From positions 1 through 64,000 of the forward strand of contig NZ_CANLOB010000018.1 in assembly GCF_947492815.1 (NCBI RefSeq): a DNA stretch of 64,000 nucleotides, written 5' to 3'. The notes beneath the pieces were generated by a model. It saw nothing but the letters and a program-made list of their open reading frames with translations. It searched no databases and was not told the DNA's origin. The position numbers were made by a program, and so were the translations under genes. Within the stretch, counting starts at the first letter, position 1; every line of letters begins with the position of its first letter. Below are positions 1-9,172 of the stretch, piece after piece. The DNA is from an uncultured Dokdonia sp. (lineage in GTDB: Bacteria; Bacteroidota; Bacteroidia; Flavobacteriales; Flavobacteriaceae).

Positions 1-301
1 GTCTAAGGACAGTTCCATTTTTTTTTACAAAAATCCAACTTCTATTTTAATTCACACACAACTTTTAGGAATGATCCCTCATCTTCCATCTAAAACAACA
101 AGAGCTTCTCATTCCTGAAAAGCTTTTTTGTTTTATATCTATTCGTGTAATTAAAATCCATTCTTTGGCACAAAAGCACTACGCAAGTTCTCGACTGCGC
201 TCGAAATGACAGTAGTATAACTAAGTCTTGTCTTCCTACTTATAAAAACCATATCTGATGTTCTCTTCAGTTTATATTTCCTAAATTAGATTTCTAAACC
301 A
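1..301. other. Non-coding left edge with a REP-like repeat
   Basis: I see no convincing gene here. Positions 188-211 carry a short element containing TCGACTGCGCTCGAAATGAC. From general experience this resembles an intergenic repeat family common in Flavobacteriaceae genomes, but only one copy is visible in this window. Confidence 0.4.
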
Positions 302-346
302 TTGGAATCACCTTACACAAATACGTTTTATGACATTTACAACCCA

Positions 347-748
347 ATGAGCAACTATGATTATTTAAAACTAAAACTTAAAAATGTCTCAGAAAAGAAT
401 CTCTTTTCTATTCATATAATTCATTATACAGATTCACAAGAATTTGATTTTGAATTTGAAAACTCTACATATTGGATTGAACGAGGACTTTTAAATTTTT
501 ATGACAACGAAACAGAAATAAATGAGGTAGAGTCTATGCTCATAAACCCTATTAAAAGGGTGAAAACTACACATAAAATTTCTATTAACCACCCATATAT
601 TTACAACGTACAAGGTGAAATTATAGATAAAGGAGATAAGGTCCTTTTAAAAATAAAAGCGATCAGCTACCTTCTAGAAAAGAATAAAAAATATCTTTTA
701 AAATTTAGGAGTAAAAAAGCAACTAACGAATTAGAGATACTATTTTAG
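347..748 (+). CDS. Hypothetical protein, no recognised family
   Basis: I do not recognise this protein of about 133 residues. The frame is open from 290; TTG at 302 could add 15 residues, but the first ATG is at 347 and I use that. It is hydrophilic, rich in Lys, Asn, Tyr and Ile, with alternating hydrophobic residues that suggest beta strands. There is no signal peptide or membrane segment. It stands alone and is convergent with the CotH-like gene. The codon pattern fits a real, AT-rich accessory gene. It could be the 3' remnant of a longer gene, because no clear promoter or start is visible. Confidence 0.5.
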   Translation: MSNYDYLKLKLKNVSEKNLFSIHIIHYTDSQEFDFEFENSTYWIERGLLNFYDNETEINEVESMLINPIKRVKTTHKISINHPYIYNVQGEIIDKGDKVLLKIKAISYLLEKNKKYLLKFRSKKATNELEILF

Positions 749-840
749 AAACGTTATAGACTCTATTAAACGAAGACAAGCTTATTCATTATGCATCTAT
801 TTAAACATAAACACATAGCAACTAGGCAGTAGCAAGAATC

Positions 841-2301
841 CTACTCTCCCATCCTACCAATAAACTCATCCAAAAATAGTAACCGTTTTTCAGTCCAAGC
901 ATGCATATACTCCAACCCTTCCTGATCATAAATGACTTCAGGCCAACGTTGTTGTTCGCGTTCGTAAAGCAAGTTATTTTTAAGAGAAGTGTAAACATCC
1001 GTCTGTCGTTGTTGCAATGCAGTGGTTTTAAAAACATCTTTTCTAAGGGCTATCCAGCGGTTTTGAAAGCGTTGTATAAAGTTATCTGGATTGACTTCGA
1101 TTAAACGTCTTAATAGGCCATTCGTTAAGAAATCATCTGTAGTAGGGATCCGTTTTCCATTAAAGATAGTACCAAAGGTTCCGTCGAGATCCCAGGGAAC
1201 ATAGAAGTATGGTTCGTCTTCCTTATATCTAGCTACATATATATTCTTCCCCATATTATCAGGTGCGCGTAATGCATTGATAAATAAGAAATAGTCAATT
1301 ACATTTTCTATTTGGAAGCGCTCAGAGATTTCTTTCGCGAAAGCGGTATCATCACTATGAAGTACAAAGTCCGTAAAATCATATAGGTTATCCCAAGGCG
1401 TATTGGTAGGTACAGGATATTTAATATCATAACCTCCCCAAGATAGCAGGTAATTCTTTTTTTGAGGAAGAGTCTCAAAAGACGATGCTCCTAAATAACG
1501 AGCCCCTTGAAAAAGCTCTCCACGCGTTGTATCTCCTTTTCGTTTTTTAAGCTGCAATAATTTACGATCTACTTGTTCGCTTACCAAATACACACCTTTA
1601 TACCGATCGTTAATAAACACTTCACAGTAACGTGTGGCGACACCTGCTTCTACTGTAGGTTCTCTTTTAAGGTAATACGGCGTATGTATTTCTTTCCATA
1701 ATTGATAAGACAGATGTGATCGCATACGCAAAGGCTCATTGTGAATCGCATCCAAAATCCAATCATCGTCATTACGCATGGTATCTATTTGGAGATCCTG
1801 ATTAGACGTTCCATCTGCCGATGTGTGTAAATTGATATCATAGGTCTTTTTAGGAAATATCAACGAACTACTACCGCGTAACTCTATACCTGCATAGGTT
1901 TGTAGAATGGTATCCTTATCCGTATAGGTAAGCGTTGCCATACGTTTTGGTTCATTAATAATAGGTTTATCAATATAAAACTGAAACAAGGGATGTTTGA
2001 CAACATACAACACATAAGACTTCCCTATCGAATCAATAAGGCGATATGTATCTGATGTACTGGTTTCTCCCTTAGATAATTCAATCATATAGGGGCTGTT
2101 CTTATAAATAATATCCACACTTCCTTGCAAATCTTCAAGTACATTCGCATGCACCACTGCTATCGATAATGAATCATCTATCGCAATACTAGGTATTTCA
2201 GTTTGTGCATTGCTTATTCTTATAAAAAATAACCCGAAAAACAGTACGAGGTAGTACAACATACAACAATGAGAGTTACATTTTTTTACCGTATCCGGCA
2301 T
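841..2301 (-). CDS. CotH-like protein kinase family, exported
   Basis: This looks like a CotH-family atypical protein kinase. Residues about 15-33 form a hydrophobic signal segment ending at ISNA-Q, so the protein is probably exported. The start could be Met1 or Met14. The family pattern begins at about 138-158 (GIELRGSSS..FPKKTYDINL). It continues with the nucleotide-binding region CEVFINDRYKGVYLVSEQVD at 226-245 and the conserved PWDLDGTFG at 369-377, whose acidic residues would bind metal. Length (486) fits bacterial CotH proteins. The palindrome GCTTTCGCGAAAGC-type repeat lies inside the gene and encodes AFAKE at 320-324. Substrate and role are unknown; CotH proteins outside spore formers are mostly uncharacterised. 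Confidence 0.8.
   Translation of the reverse strand: MPDTVKKCNSHCCMLYYLVLFFGLFFIRISNAQTEIPSIAIDDSLSIAVVHANVLEDLQGSVDIIYKNSPYMIELSKGETSTSDTYRLIDSIGKSYVLYVVKHPLFQFYIDKPIINEPKRMATLTYTDKDTILQTYAGIELRGSSSLIFPKKTYDINLHTSADGTSNQDLQIDTMRNDDDWILDAIHNEPLRMRSHLSYQLWKEIHTPYYLKREPTVEAGVATRYCEVFINDRYKGVYLVSEQVDRKLLQLKKRKGDTTRGELFQGARYLGASSFETLPQKKNYLLSWGGYDIKYPVPTNTPWDNLYDFTDFVLHSDDTAFAKEISERFQIENVIDYFLFINALRAPDNMGKNIYVARYKEDEPYFYVPWDLDGTFGTIFNGKRIPTTDDFLTNGLLRRLIEVNPDNFIQRFQNRWIALRKDVFKTTALQQRQTDVYTSLKNNLLYEREQQRWPEVIYDQEGLEYMHAWTEKRLLFLDEFIGRMGE
1332..1343. repeat. Iterated palindrome, copy 1 (in CotH gene)
   Basis: CTTTCGCGAAAG core inside the CotH-like CDS, read in frame as part of AFAKE. Confidence 0.8.
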
Positions 2302-2581
2302 ACAAACAAATAAAATTAGTTAGACATACAAGATAGGATATTGTTTTATAGCAACAAACTTATTGCACATACCTTATTCTTTACTATACATCTTATAGCA
2401 TAAAGTGGATATTTTATTTATTTCCTCATTTGGTAGGGTTAACTTGAAGATGTCTAATAAACTACCAGAGTATAAAACCCTTTGGCGATGCCAATAAAAC
2501 ATAATAGGTTATTTCATATTTTAAGCATAACCCTTAAAAAACCTTTCTATTTTTATATTTTCGCTTTTATAAACCCTTTTT

Positions 2582-3679
2582 ATGCTCAAAAGAGTACTTC
2601 CCCTATTAATTATAGTAGGCAACAGTTTTTTTATACAATCTCAAGAATCTGTCAAAAAGCCTTTTGATATAGATGTACAGTACTTTTATGGCAATATCGC
2701 TGAGCATAGTAAAGATATAGCACATTTAATTACAGAACACCCTAAAGGACTTATCCTTAGCTACAATCGTAAAACTTATGGCCTCAACGAATGGGAACGT
2801 AGGTATAATTATCCAGATTGGGGATTTTCATTTCTCTATCAAGATTTTGGAAATGAATTTGTAGGCAAGAACTATAGTCTTTTTGGGCATTACTCCTTTT
2901 ATTTCTTAAATAGAAAGTTACAATTTCGAATAGGACAAGGGATTGCTTATAATACCAATCCTTTTGATATTGATACCAATAAAAAGAATAATGCATTTGG
3001 CTCTCATTTACTAAGTGCCACGTATCTCCTACTTAATTACAAACAACAACTTACGAAGCAAATACACATACAAGGAGGACTAACGCTTACTCATTACTCA
3101 AATGGAAATGTACGTGCACCAAACTCTAGCCTCAATACAATTGCAGCAAATATAGGATTGACATACGTTCCAAAAGATCAAGAAATACCTTCATATATCA
3201 CTTTAGAAAATAAAAAGTATACTGAACCACTAAGATATAATTTTGCATTACGAGGCGGCGCCAATGAAAGCGATAGACTAGGTCTTGGTCAGCATCCATT
3301 TTTTGTTGCTTCTGCTTTTGTAGATAAGCGTATTTCTTATAAAAGTACTTTACAAGCTGGTGTTGATGTATTTTTTGCTCGCTTCTTAAAAGAGCAAATT
3401 GAATTTGAAGCTATTGCCTTTCCTCAATTTGGAACGCAAGGTGACGAAGACTGGAAACGTGTAGGTGTTTTCATAGGTCACGAACTCCGTTTTGGACGCG
3501 TTGCCTTCGTTAGTCAATTAGGGTATTACGTGTACTACCCGTATGATTTTGAGGGCCGTATTTACGAAAGAATTGGTTTGAAACGTTATTTTGGAGATCG
3601 TTTTTTTGGAGCAGTCACTGTAAAAGCCCATGGTGCTAAGGCAGAAGCTGTTGAATTTGGAATAGGATATCGATTATGA
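2582..3679 (+). CDS. Outer-membrane acyloxyacyl hydrolase / PagL-like beta-barrel
   Basis: The protein has a signal peptide (residues 1-20, ends IQSQ) and many amphipathic strands, as expected for an outer-membrane barrel. The segment LTHYSNGNVRAPNSSLN around residue 171 resembles the His-x-Ser catalytic motif of the PagL lipid A 3-O-deacylase family, so H171 and S173 are candidate catalytic residues. At 365 residues it is much longer than classical PagL (about 150-180), but long versions are usual in Flavobacteriaceae, where they are named acyloxyacyl hydrolase. Its stop overlaps the start of the next gene (ATGA), so the two are cotranscribed. The enzymatic activity is inferred from the motif only. 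Confidence 0.65.
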   Translation: MLKRVLPLLIIVGNSFFIQSQESVKKPFDIDVQYFYGNIAEHSKDIAHLITEHPKGLILSYNRKTYGLNEWERRYNYPDWGFSFLYQDFGNEFVGKNYSLFGHYSFYFLNRKLQFRIGQGIAYNTNPFDIDTNKKNNAFGSHLLSATYLLLNYKQQLTKQIHIQGGLTLTHYSNGNVRAPNSSLNTIAANIGLTYVPKDQEIPSYITLENKKYTEPLRYNFALRGGANESDRLGLGQHPFFVASAFVDKRISYKSTLQAGVDVFFARFLKEQIEFEAIAFPQFGTQGDEDWKRVGVFIGHELRFGRVAFVSQLGYYVYYPYDFEGRIYERIGLKRYFGDRFFGAVTVKAHGAKAEAVEFGIGYRL

Positions 3680-4479
3680 AACACATGACACATACACTAG
3701 AATGGATGCTTGGTACGCTTTCGCGAAAGCGTATAATGATATTTTCATTTCTAATAATATCACTTCTATATAGTTGTGACTCTGAAGATGCAACAGACTG
3801 CCTCCAAACTGATGGAGATGCTATAACGCGTACCTTGGAATTACCATTTTTTGATAAAGTACGTACAGAAAATGATATGCGTCTTGAAATTACACAAGGA
3901 GAGACGCAAAGTATTATTATTGAAACTAGAGAAAACTTATTTAATGATCTTGTTTTTAAAGTAGAAGACGAGACCTTTATTATGCAAAATAAAAATGGAT
4001 GTCCCATTTTTAGAGATTTTGGACGCACACTTGTACGTATTACAGTACCCAATTTAACGTTGATAAAAAATAGTGCTACCTATGAAATACGTAGTAATGG
4101 AACGCTTACTTTTCCTATAGTACGCTTAGAAAGTGTCACGACTCCGGGATTAGATAGCCCAAACAAAACAGGAGATTTCTTCTTAGATTTTGAATCTGAA
4201 AGAATTAGTATTGTTGCAAATGGGATGAGTGATTTCCATATTTCAGGAACTACAGAAGATTTGAATATCAATTTTTCTGACGAATTCCCTAAACTATATG
4301 GAGAAGATCTGATCGCACAAGATATTGTTGTAAGGCATGTAGGAGCAGCTCCTATGATTGTAAACCCGCAACTAAGCATTACTGGAGAAATAAGAGCTAC
4401 TGGTGATGTCATCGCGAGAAATCAACCTCCAATTGTAGATGTAGACGAGTTATTTACAGGTAGATTACGGTTTGAATAG
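3676..4479 (+). CDS. Head-GIN domain lipoprotein (DUF2807)
   Basis: An N-terminal hydrophobic segment ends in a lipobox-like LLYSC, with the Cys at residue 34 of the long form. This is followed by a beta-solenoid-like DUF2807 (head GIN) domain with repeated short strands. It is likely a surface or periplasmic lipoprotein. The annotated ATG overlaps the preceding gene by 4 bp. ATG at 3736 (residue 21, MIFSFLIIS) gives a tidier lipoprotein signal and would leave the palindrome at 3714-3733 in the 5' leader, so the true start is open. Function of the family is poorly known; adhesion has been suggested. Confidence 0.75.
   Translation: MKHMTHTLEWMLGTLSRKRIMIFSFLIISLLYSCDSEDATDCLQTDGDAITRTLELPFFDKVRTENDMRLEITQGETQSIIIETRENLFNDLVFKVEDETFIMQNKNGCPIFRDFGRTLVRITVPNLTLIKNSATYEIRSNGTLTFPIVRLESVTTPGLDSPNKTGDFFLDFESERISIVANGMSDFHISGTTEDLNINFSDEFPKLYGEDLIAQDIVVRHVGAAPMIVNPQLSITGEIRATGDVIARNQPPIVDVDELFTGRLRFE
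3714..3733. repeat. Iterated palindrome, copy 2
   Basis: TACGCTTTCGCGAAAGCGTA, a perfect 20-nt palindrome at the 5' end of the head-GIN gene. If translated it reads TLSRKR. Confidence 0.85.
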
Positions 4480-4668
4480 CACCACTTCACCAACTATTTT
4501 TTAACTAAATAGCGTTACTTCTTTTCAATCTTTTATAAAAAACCGCCTTACAGCGTCCTAAAATTACATTTCATCGATAAAACTTGTAATTCCTCCCCTC
4601 TAATATTATTAACTTATAATGGGTATTTGTATATTTACGAGTATTAACATTTAAAAATTCAAACAATC

Positions 4669-5046
4669 ATGGTGAAAGCAAAATATCAAGGAGTTCTAGA
4701 CTTAGGAGAAAAGTTAGGCGTAAAGGATGGTGACGTAAAAGAGGAAAATGGTGTTTTACATATTAATGGTACAGCAGCAAATCAATATCATAAGAATCAA
4801 ATTTGGGATGCTATCAAAGAAGCTGGAGGAGAAAACCCTGGTGATATAGTAGCAGATATTAAAGTAGAAGATACTGCAGTTTATGCACGTCATACAGTAG
4901 CTAGCGGAGACACTTTAGGAAAGATAGCAAAACACTATTATGGAGATGCTATGAAGTATACTAAAATCTTTGAAGCAAACACAGACATTCTTAAAAACCC
5001 AGATGTAATTCATCCAGATCAGGAATTAATTATTCCACATCTATAG
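4669..5046 (+). CDS. BON/LysM protein, Kbp (YgaU)-like
   Basis: This 125-residue protein has an N-terminal BON-like domain (about 1-70, with the DGDVKEENGVLHINGTA strand pattern). A C-terminal LysM domain follows at about 73-124 (HTVASGDTLGKIAKHYYG...INPDQELIIP type). The layout and size match the Kbp/YgaU family, cytoplasmic BON-LysM proteins that in E. coli bind potassium. No signal peptide is present, which agrees with that family. The gene is monocistronic, ends in a strong bidirectional terminator and is convergent with the DUF349 gene. Potassium binding here is inference. Confidence 0.8.
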   Translation: MVKAKYQGVLDLGEKLGVKDGDVKEENGVLHINGTAANQYHKNQIWDAIKEAGGENPGDIVADIKVEDTAVYARHTVASGDTLGKIAKHYYGDAMKYTKIFEANTDILKNPDVIHPDQELIIPHL

Positions 5047-5073
5047 GCTAGGAATTATATAGCATTTTAAAAT

Positions 5074-5100
5074 AAAAAACCTCCAAATTGGAGGTTTTTT
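5074..5100. terminator. Bidirectional rho-independent terminator
   Basis: Perfect stem CCTCC/GGAGG extended by A6/T6 on either side of an AAATT loop. It lies between the convergent LysM and DUF349 genes and can serve both. Confidence 0.85.
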
Positions 5101-5178
5101 ATTTTTTAGCCTTATCTAAAAATAAATAATATTATATTTATTTCCAGAAACTTAAGCGTTATTAAGACAACAAATAGT

Positions 5179-7305
5179 TTAACTATCAGCTTCGGCAATC
5201 ATTTGCTTTACTTTTTTAAGTTTTGCTACCCAAACAGCTAATGAATCTTTTTGTTTATTGATGTTTTTATGTACTTCTTTTACTAACGGATTATCATCTG
5301 CAACATGCTGAAAAAATCCTAAATTATTTTCTAACTGATTAATTTCAGCTTTAATTTCTTGCACTTTTTTGGTGATAAAAAAGCGTTCCTTTTCTAATGC
5401 TCTTGTATCATTATCCCCCACCATAGATTGCATTCGATTTTCATATCGAATCATCTCTGATTCTTTTTTATCAATATCCAATTGACCAAAAAGATTATCT
5501 AATTCTTTATTAAAAAGCTCATCAATTTTTCGTTTCCCATAAGGCACTCTTCCAATGGTTTTCCAATTCGAAATATGCTCTTTAATAAGTGCTAAATTTT
5601 CTTGATGATTCCCTTCTAACTTTAATCCTTTTACCGTTTCCAACAAGGCTTCTTTTTTAACATACGCCTCTTCTTCTCCAGCATTGGCTTTTTTCTTAGA
5701 GTCATGCAAACGATCGAAGAAGTGATTACAAGCATTTTTAAACTGCTTCCAGATCTTATCACTATCTTTTCTTGGTACATGCCCTATCTTCTTCCAATCG
5801 GTCTGTATTTTCTTCATCAGCTCAATTGTAGTCGAAAAATCGTCATTATCCTTATTATCTTCCGCTATTTTAATAAGCTCTAACTTCTTATTTAAATTGG
5901 AAAATTGTTCTTTTTTCTGAGATTTATAGAATGTATTCTTCTTGTGATTAAACTCTCTCACTACAGACTTAAACGTAGACCATACCTCTTCATTTGAATC
6001 ATTAGGCACACGACCAGACTTAAAGAAAGCTTCTCTCAAGGCTTCCACTTCCTTTACCTTTGTTTGCACATCTTGATGCGACGTTACATCTTGAGACTTA
6101 ATCGCTTCTAGTTTTTCAATAATACCTTGTTTTACCTCTAAGTTTTTACCCCAAGATGCTTCAACCTCTTTTTGTTGCGCATCTCTTGCATCGTGTATTT
6201 TCTTTGTGGCAGCACTAAACTTGTCCCAGATTTCATCGCTATACTCTTTGGCTACAGGACCAATCTCTTCTTTCCACATACGATGCAACAACTGAAGTTC
6301 CTTAAACGCCTTACTTACTTTTGGTTCAGCTGCTAACTCTTCCGCACGTTCTATAAGTTGCAACTTCTTTGTTAAGTTATCCTGAAAGTGCCTATCTCTA
6401 AACTCTCTGTTTAAATGCAATAACTCATAAAAATTATCAATATGATGATAGTAATTATTCCATACTAGATTATAACGATCTCTTGGTATATTTCCTGCAT
6501 TATGCCAACGCTCTTGAATATCTTTGAACTTATTAAAGGTAGACTGTATACTTTCAGTACCTCCTAATTCTTCTCTAAGTTGCTTTACTTCTTCAATAAG
6601 CTGTTGTCTATAAGCAAGATTTGCCTTTTGATCTTTCTGCTTGTTTTGGTAGTAATTAGAACGCTTATGACGGTAATCGTAATACGCTTCATTAAAAGCT
6701 TTTTTAAGCGGAGAAAAGTGCCTAAAGTCTATAACATTACCTCCTTCTTCTAAAAATGCAACTTTTGCAGTTTCCTGCTCTTCATTAAATTTAGCATCGA
6801 TAGCGCTTTTAATACCATCTACATGATCTTTTATTAATTGCACCTCCTCATTAGCTAGTAGTGTTTTAAACTCTTCTAACAACTCTTCTTTAGTTAAAGA
6901 AGGATACTCTTTCTTAGGGATTTCTTTGGGTTCGCTTGCAATCTCTTTTGCTGGAACAGCTTCCTGAACAATCTCCTGTGTTTCTTCAACTGCAGTTTCT
7001 TCAACCATAGTTTCTTCGGTTACAGTTTTTCCAACTACAACTTCTTCATTTACAGTTTCTTCGATTACAGTTTCTTCAACCACAACCTCTTTAGCTACAG
7101 TTTCTTCTGCGACTTCTTCTTTCTCTATTGCTGCTTCTACAGCTTCTTCTGTAGGTAACTCAGTTGCTTCTGCTTCTGCTGCTAATGCTTCAATTTCGTC
7201 TTCAATACCTTTTTCAGGTTGAGGAGTTGTCTCCTCTACTCCTTCAGCATTATTAATAGTCTCTTCGTTTTCTTGAGATTGTTTTTCTTCTGACATTTGT
7301 TTCAA
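5179..7305 (-). CDS. DUF349 repeat protein with acidic N-terminal tail
   Basis: The protein is 708 residues. Residues 1-130 are a low-complexity acidic region of repeats such as EETVVEETV. From about 180 onward there are several DUF349 repeats, each with a Trp and the pattern W..xG..PR....iW..F (for example ERWHNAGNIPRDRYNLVWNNY and TDWKKIGHVPRKDSDKIWKQF). It is predicted to be largely helical, probably coiled coil, and cytoplasmic. DUF349 proteins are conserved through Bacteroidota, but no biochemical role is established. The acidic repeats are read from simple GAAGAA-type DNA that is prone to length variation. It is transcribed alone, upstream of the shared terminator. Confidence 0.85.
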   Translation of the reverse strand: MKQMSEEKQSQENEETINNAEGVEETTPQPEKGIEDEIEALAAEAEATELPTEEAVEAAIEKEEVAEETVAKEVVVEETVIEETVNEEVVVGKTVTEETMVEETAVEETQEIVQEAVPAKEIASEPKEIPKKEYPSLTKEELLEEFKTLLANEEVQLIKDHVDGIKSAIDAKFNEEQETAKVAFLEEGGNVIDFRHFSPLKKAFNEAYYDYRHKRSNYYQNKQKDQKANLAYRQQLIEEVKQLREELGGTESIQSTFNKFKDIQERWHNAGNIPRDRYNLVWNNYYHHIDNFYELLHLNREFRDRHFQDNLTKKLQLIERAEELAAEPKVSKAFKELQLLHRMWKEEIGPVAKEYSDEIWDKFSAATKKIHDARDAQQKEVEASWGKNLEVKQGIIEKLEAIKSQDVTSHQDVQTKVKEVEALREAFFKSGRVPNDSNEEVWSTFKSVVREFNHKKNTFYKSQKKEQFSNLNKKLELIKIAEDNKDNDDFSTTIELMKKIQTDWKKIGHVPRKDSDKIWKQFKNACNHFFDRLHDSKKKANAGEEEAYVKKEALLETVKGLKLEGNHQENLALIKEHISNWKTIGRVPYGKRKIDELFNKELDNLFGQLDIDKKESEMIRYENRMQSMVGDNDTRALEKERFFITKKVQEIKAEINQLENNLGFFQHVADDNPLVKEVHKNINKQKDSLAVWVAKLKKVKQMIAEADS

Positions 7306-7407
7306 TGTTAAGGTTCATCTTTAAAGAGCTAAAGATACTAATACCGCTCATATAATTATAATATCCTATAAGGATTATAGATATATCTGTTAAAAAACAA
7401 AAAAATA

Positions 7408-8160
7408 CTATGATTCTTGCCAGATTTCCCAAGCAGCTTCTGCTTGTAGTTCTAGCATACGTAACCCAGAAATAATAGTAGCTCCTTGTTTTTCTCCTTT
7501 TGTTAAAAATTGTGTTTTCACAGGGTTATAAATCAAATCATAAAGTATATGTGATTCATTTAAATATTCATATGGAATATCTGGAAAAGCATCTGTATTT
7601 GGAGAAGTGCCTAAAGGCGTACAGTTAACAACAATTGAATGTTTACTTAAGATAGTCTTCGATATATCACTGTATAACATTGTGTTATCATATCTATTTC
7701 TAGATACGTACTGGCAATGAACTCCTAATTGGGTTAGTGCATATACCACAGCTTTTGATGCTCCTCCCGTACCCAATATGAGTGCTTTTTTAGCAATAGA
7801 CGTATCTAAAAAAACACCTTCTGTATATTCTAAAAGAGATTGTTTAAAACCAATATAATCTGTATTGTAACCTATTAGTTGTCCTAAATTATTTCGTTTT
7901 ACAGTATTTACAGCCCCTATATGATGTGCATCTGTATCTAGCTGATCTAACAATGGAATAATTTCCTCTTTATAAGGAATTGTAACGTTATAACCGTTAA
8001 TATCATCATTGCAGAGGTATTCTTTAACTTCCTCAAGTGTTTGGCTATCAAAATTAACGTAACTCGCCCCTACTAACTGTTCTTTTTCAAATTTTGTTTT
8101 AAAATAACGTCTAGAAAAGGAGTACGCTATATTTTTACCAATAAGACCATATCTAGCCAT
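7408..8160 (-). CDS. aroE: Shikimate dehydrogenase
   Basis: Reduces 3-dehydroshikimate to shikimate with NADPH in aromatic amino acid synthesis. The N-terminal substrate domain has YSFSRRYF (shikimate binding), then NVTIPYKEEI with the catalytic Lys and NTDYIGF with the catalytic Asp. The dinucleotide-binding loop is LGTGGASKAV. I start at the ATG at 8160 (MARYGLIGKNIAYSF), which matches the family. An upstream in-frame ATG at 8181 would add seven residues and deepen the overlap with the DUF368 gene. Even from 8160 the gene overlaps that gene's end at 8153 by 8 bp, so they form an operon. Confidence 0.93.
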   Translation of the reverse strand: MARYGLIGKNIAYSFSRRYFKTKFEKEQLVGASYVNFDSQTLEEVKEYLCNDDINGYNVTIPYKEEIIPLLDQLDTDAHHIGAVNTVKRNNLGQLIGYNTDYIGFKQSLLEYTEGVFLDTSIAKKALILGTGGASKAVVYALTQLGVHCQYVSRNRYDNTMLYSDISKTILSKHSIVVNCTPLGTSPNTDAFPDIPYEYLNESHILYDLIYNPVKTQFLTKGEKQGATIISGLRMLELQAEAAWEIWQES

Positions 8161-9172
8161 GAACTTTAGTTTTATTTCCATACTTTCCTAAAGCGACTAC
8201 AAGCACTATACCAAGTGCAATGAAGATAATTGCTAATATATTTTTTAATGTTATTTCTGTAGGAAAAATACGAATGTAGTTTTCTAATATGCGATTCCCA
8301 TTAGCATCCAATATTTCCAGTCCTGCCACTTCTTTAAATTTTGCTTCCTTCCATGGCCAGACAACTCCTAAAGAACCTGTAATAAATCCTAGAATAACTG
8401 CATTTGTATTGTTTTTAAACCTCTTAAGTAAATAGCCTAAAAAATGGGATAACGTGACTAATCCGGTAAGGGAACCCGCAGCAAATACTAATAATACTTT
8501 TAATAATCGTATTTGCTCTGGATCATCAGAAAAACTAAAATCTAGCGTAACGATATCTATAAGCGTTGTATACAATGCGTTTACAGAGTCTACAAGTAAC
8601 AACACATAATTCCCTAATAGAATTAAGATAAAAGAACCTGATAAGCCTGGGAGTGTCATTCCTGAAACACCTATAATACCACAAAAGAATACAAATAGTA
8701 AGTGATCATTTTCTTGTGCAGGTTCTAAGAGACTAATACTTACACCCACAATAACCCCAAGAATAGTAAACAATATCATTTGCCGATTCCAGTTCTCAAA
8801 ATCTTTACCTATATAATAAATAGAGCCTATGATCATTCCAAAAAAAGCACTCCATACGTACAAAGGATAATACTGTAATGCAAGATCTAGAAGTAAAGAG
8901 ACACTAAAATAACTAATGAGCATCCCTAGAATAAGAAGTCCTAAAAATTTACCATTAATATATGCCCAGAAGCTTTTAAACCTGCCATTAAGAAGTAATC
9001 GTAATGCTTTACCATTAAACTTTTGAAGCGATGTAATAAACTCTTCATAAAACCCTGCCACAAAAGCAACAACGCCACCTGAAACACCAGGAACCTTATT
9101 GGCAGCTCCCATAGCAAGTCCTTTAAGAACCAGCCAAATTTTATCGGTAAACGTTCGCGTTTTAGTTTGCAT
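8153..9172 (-). CDS. DUF368 membrane protein, polyprenyl-phosphate transporter family (second of pair)
   Basis: Polytopic inner-membrane protein (about 8-9 segments) with the two family signatures GAANKVPGVSGGVVAFVAGFYEE near the N-terminus and GLSGSFILILLGNY in the middle. This inverted-repeat layout is typical of DUF368. Members of this family in other bacteria (PopT) recycle undecaprenyl phosphate across the membrane for cell-wall and surface-glycan synthesis; that role is inferred here. Its start overlaps the end of the neighbouring DUF368 paralogue by 11 bp and its stop overlaps aroE, so the three genes are translated from one mRNA. Confidence 0.85.
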   Translation of the reverse strand: MQTKTRTFTDKIWLVLKGLAMGAANKVPGVSGGVVAFVAGFYEEFITSLQKFNGKALRLLLNGRFKSFWAYINGKFLGLLILGMLISYFSVSLLLDLALQYYPLYVWSAFFGMIIGSIYYIGKDFENWNRQMILFTILGVIVGVSISLLEPAQENDHLLFVFFCGIIGVSGMTLPGLSGSFILILLGNYVLLLVDSVNALYTTLIDIVTLDFSFSDDPEQIRLLKVLLVFAAGSLTGLVTLSHFLGYLLKRFKNNTNAVILGFITGSLGVVWPWKEAKFKEVAGLEILDANGNRILENYIRIFPTEITLKNILAIIFIALGIVLVVALGKYGNKTKVHG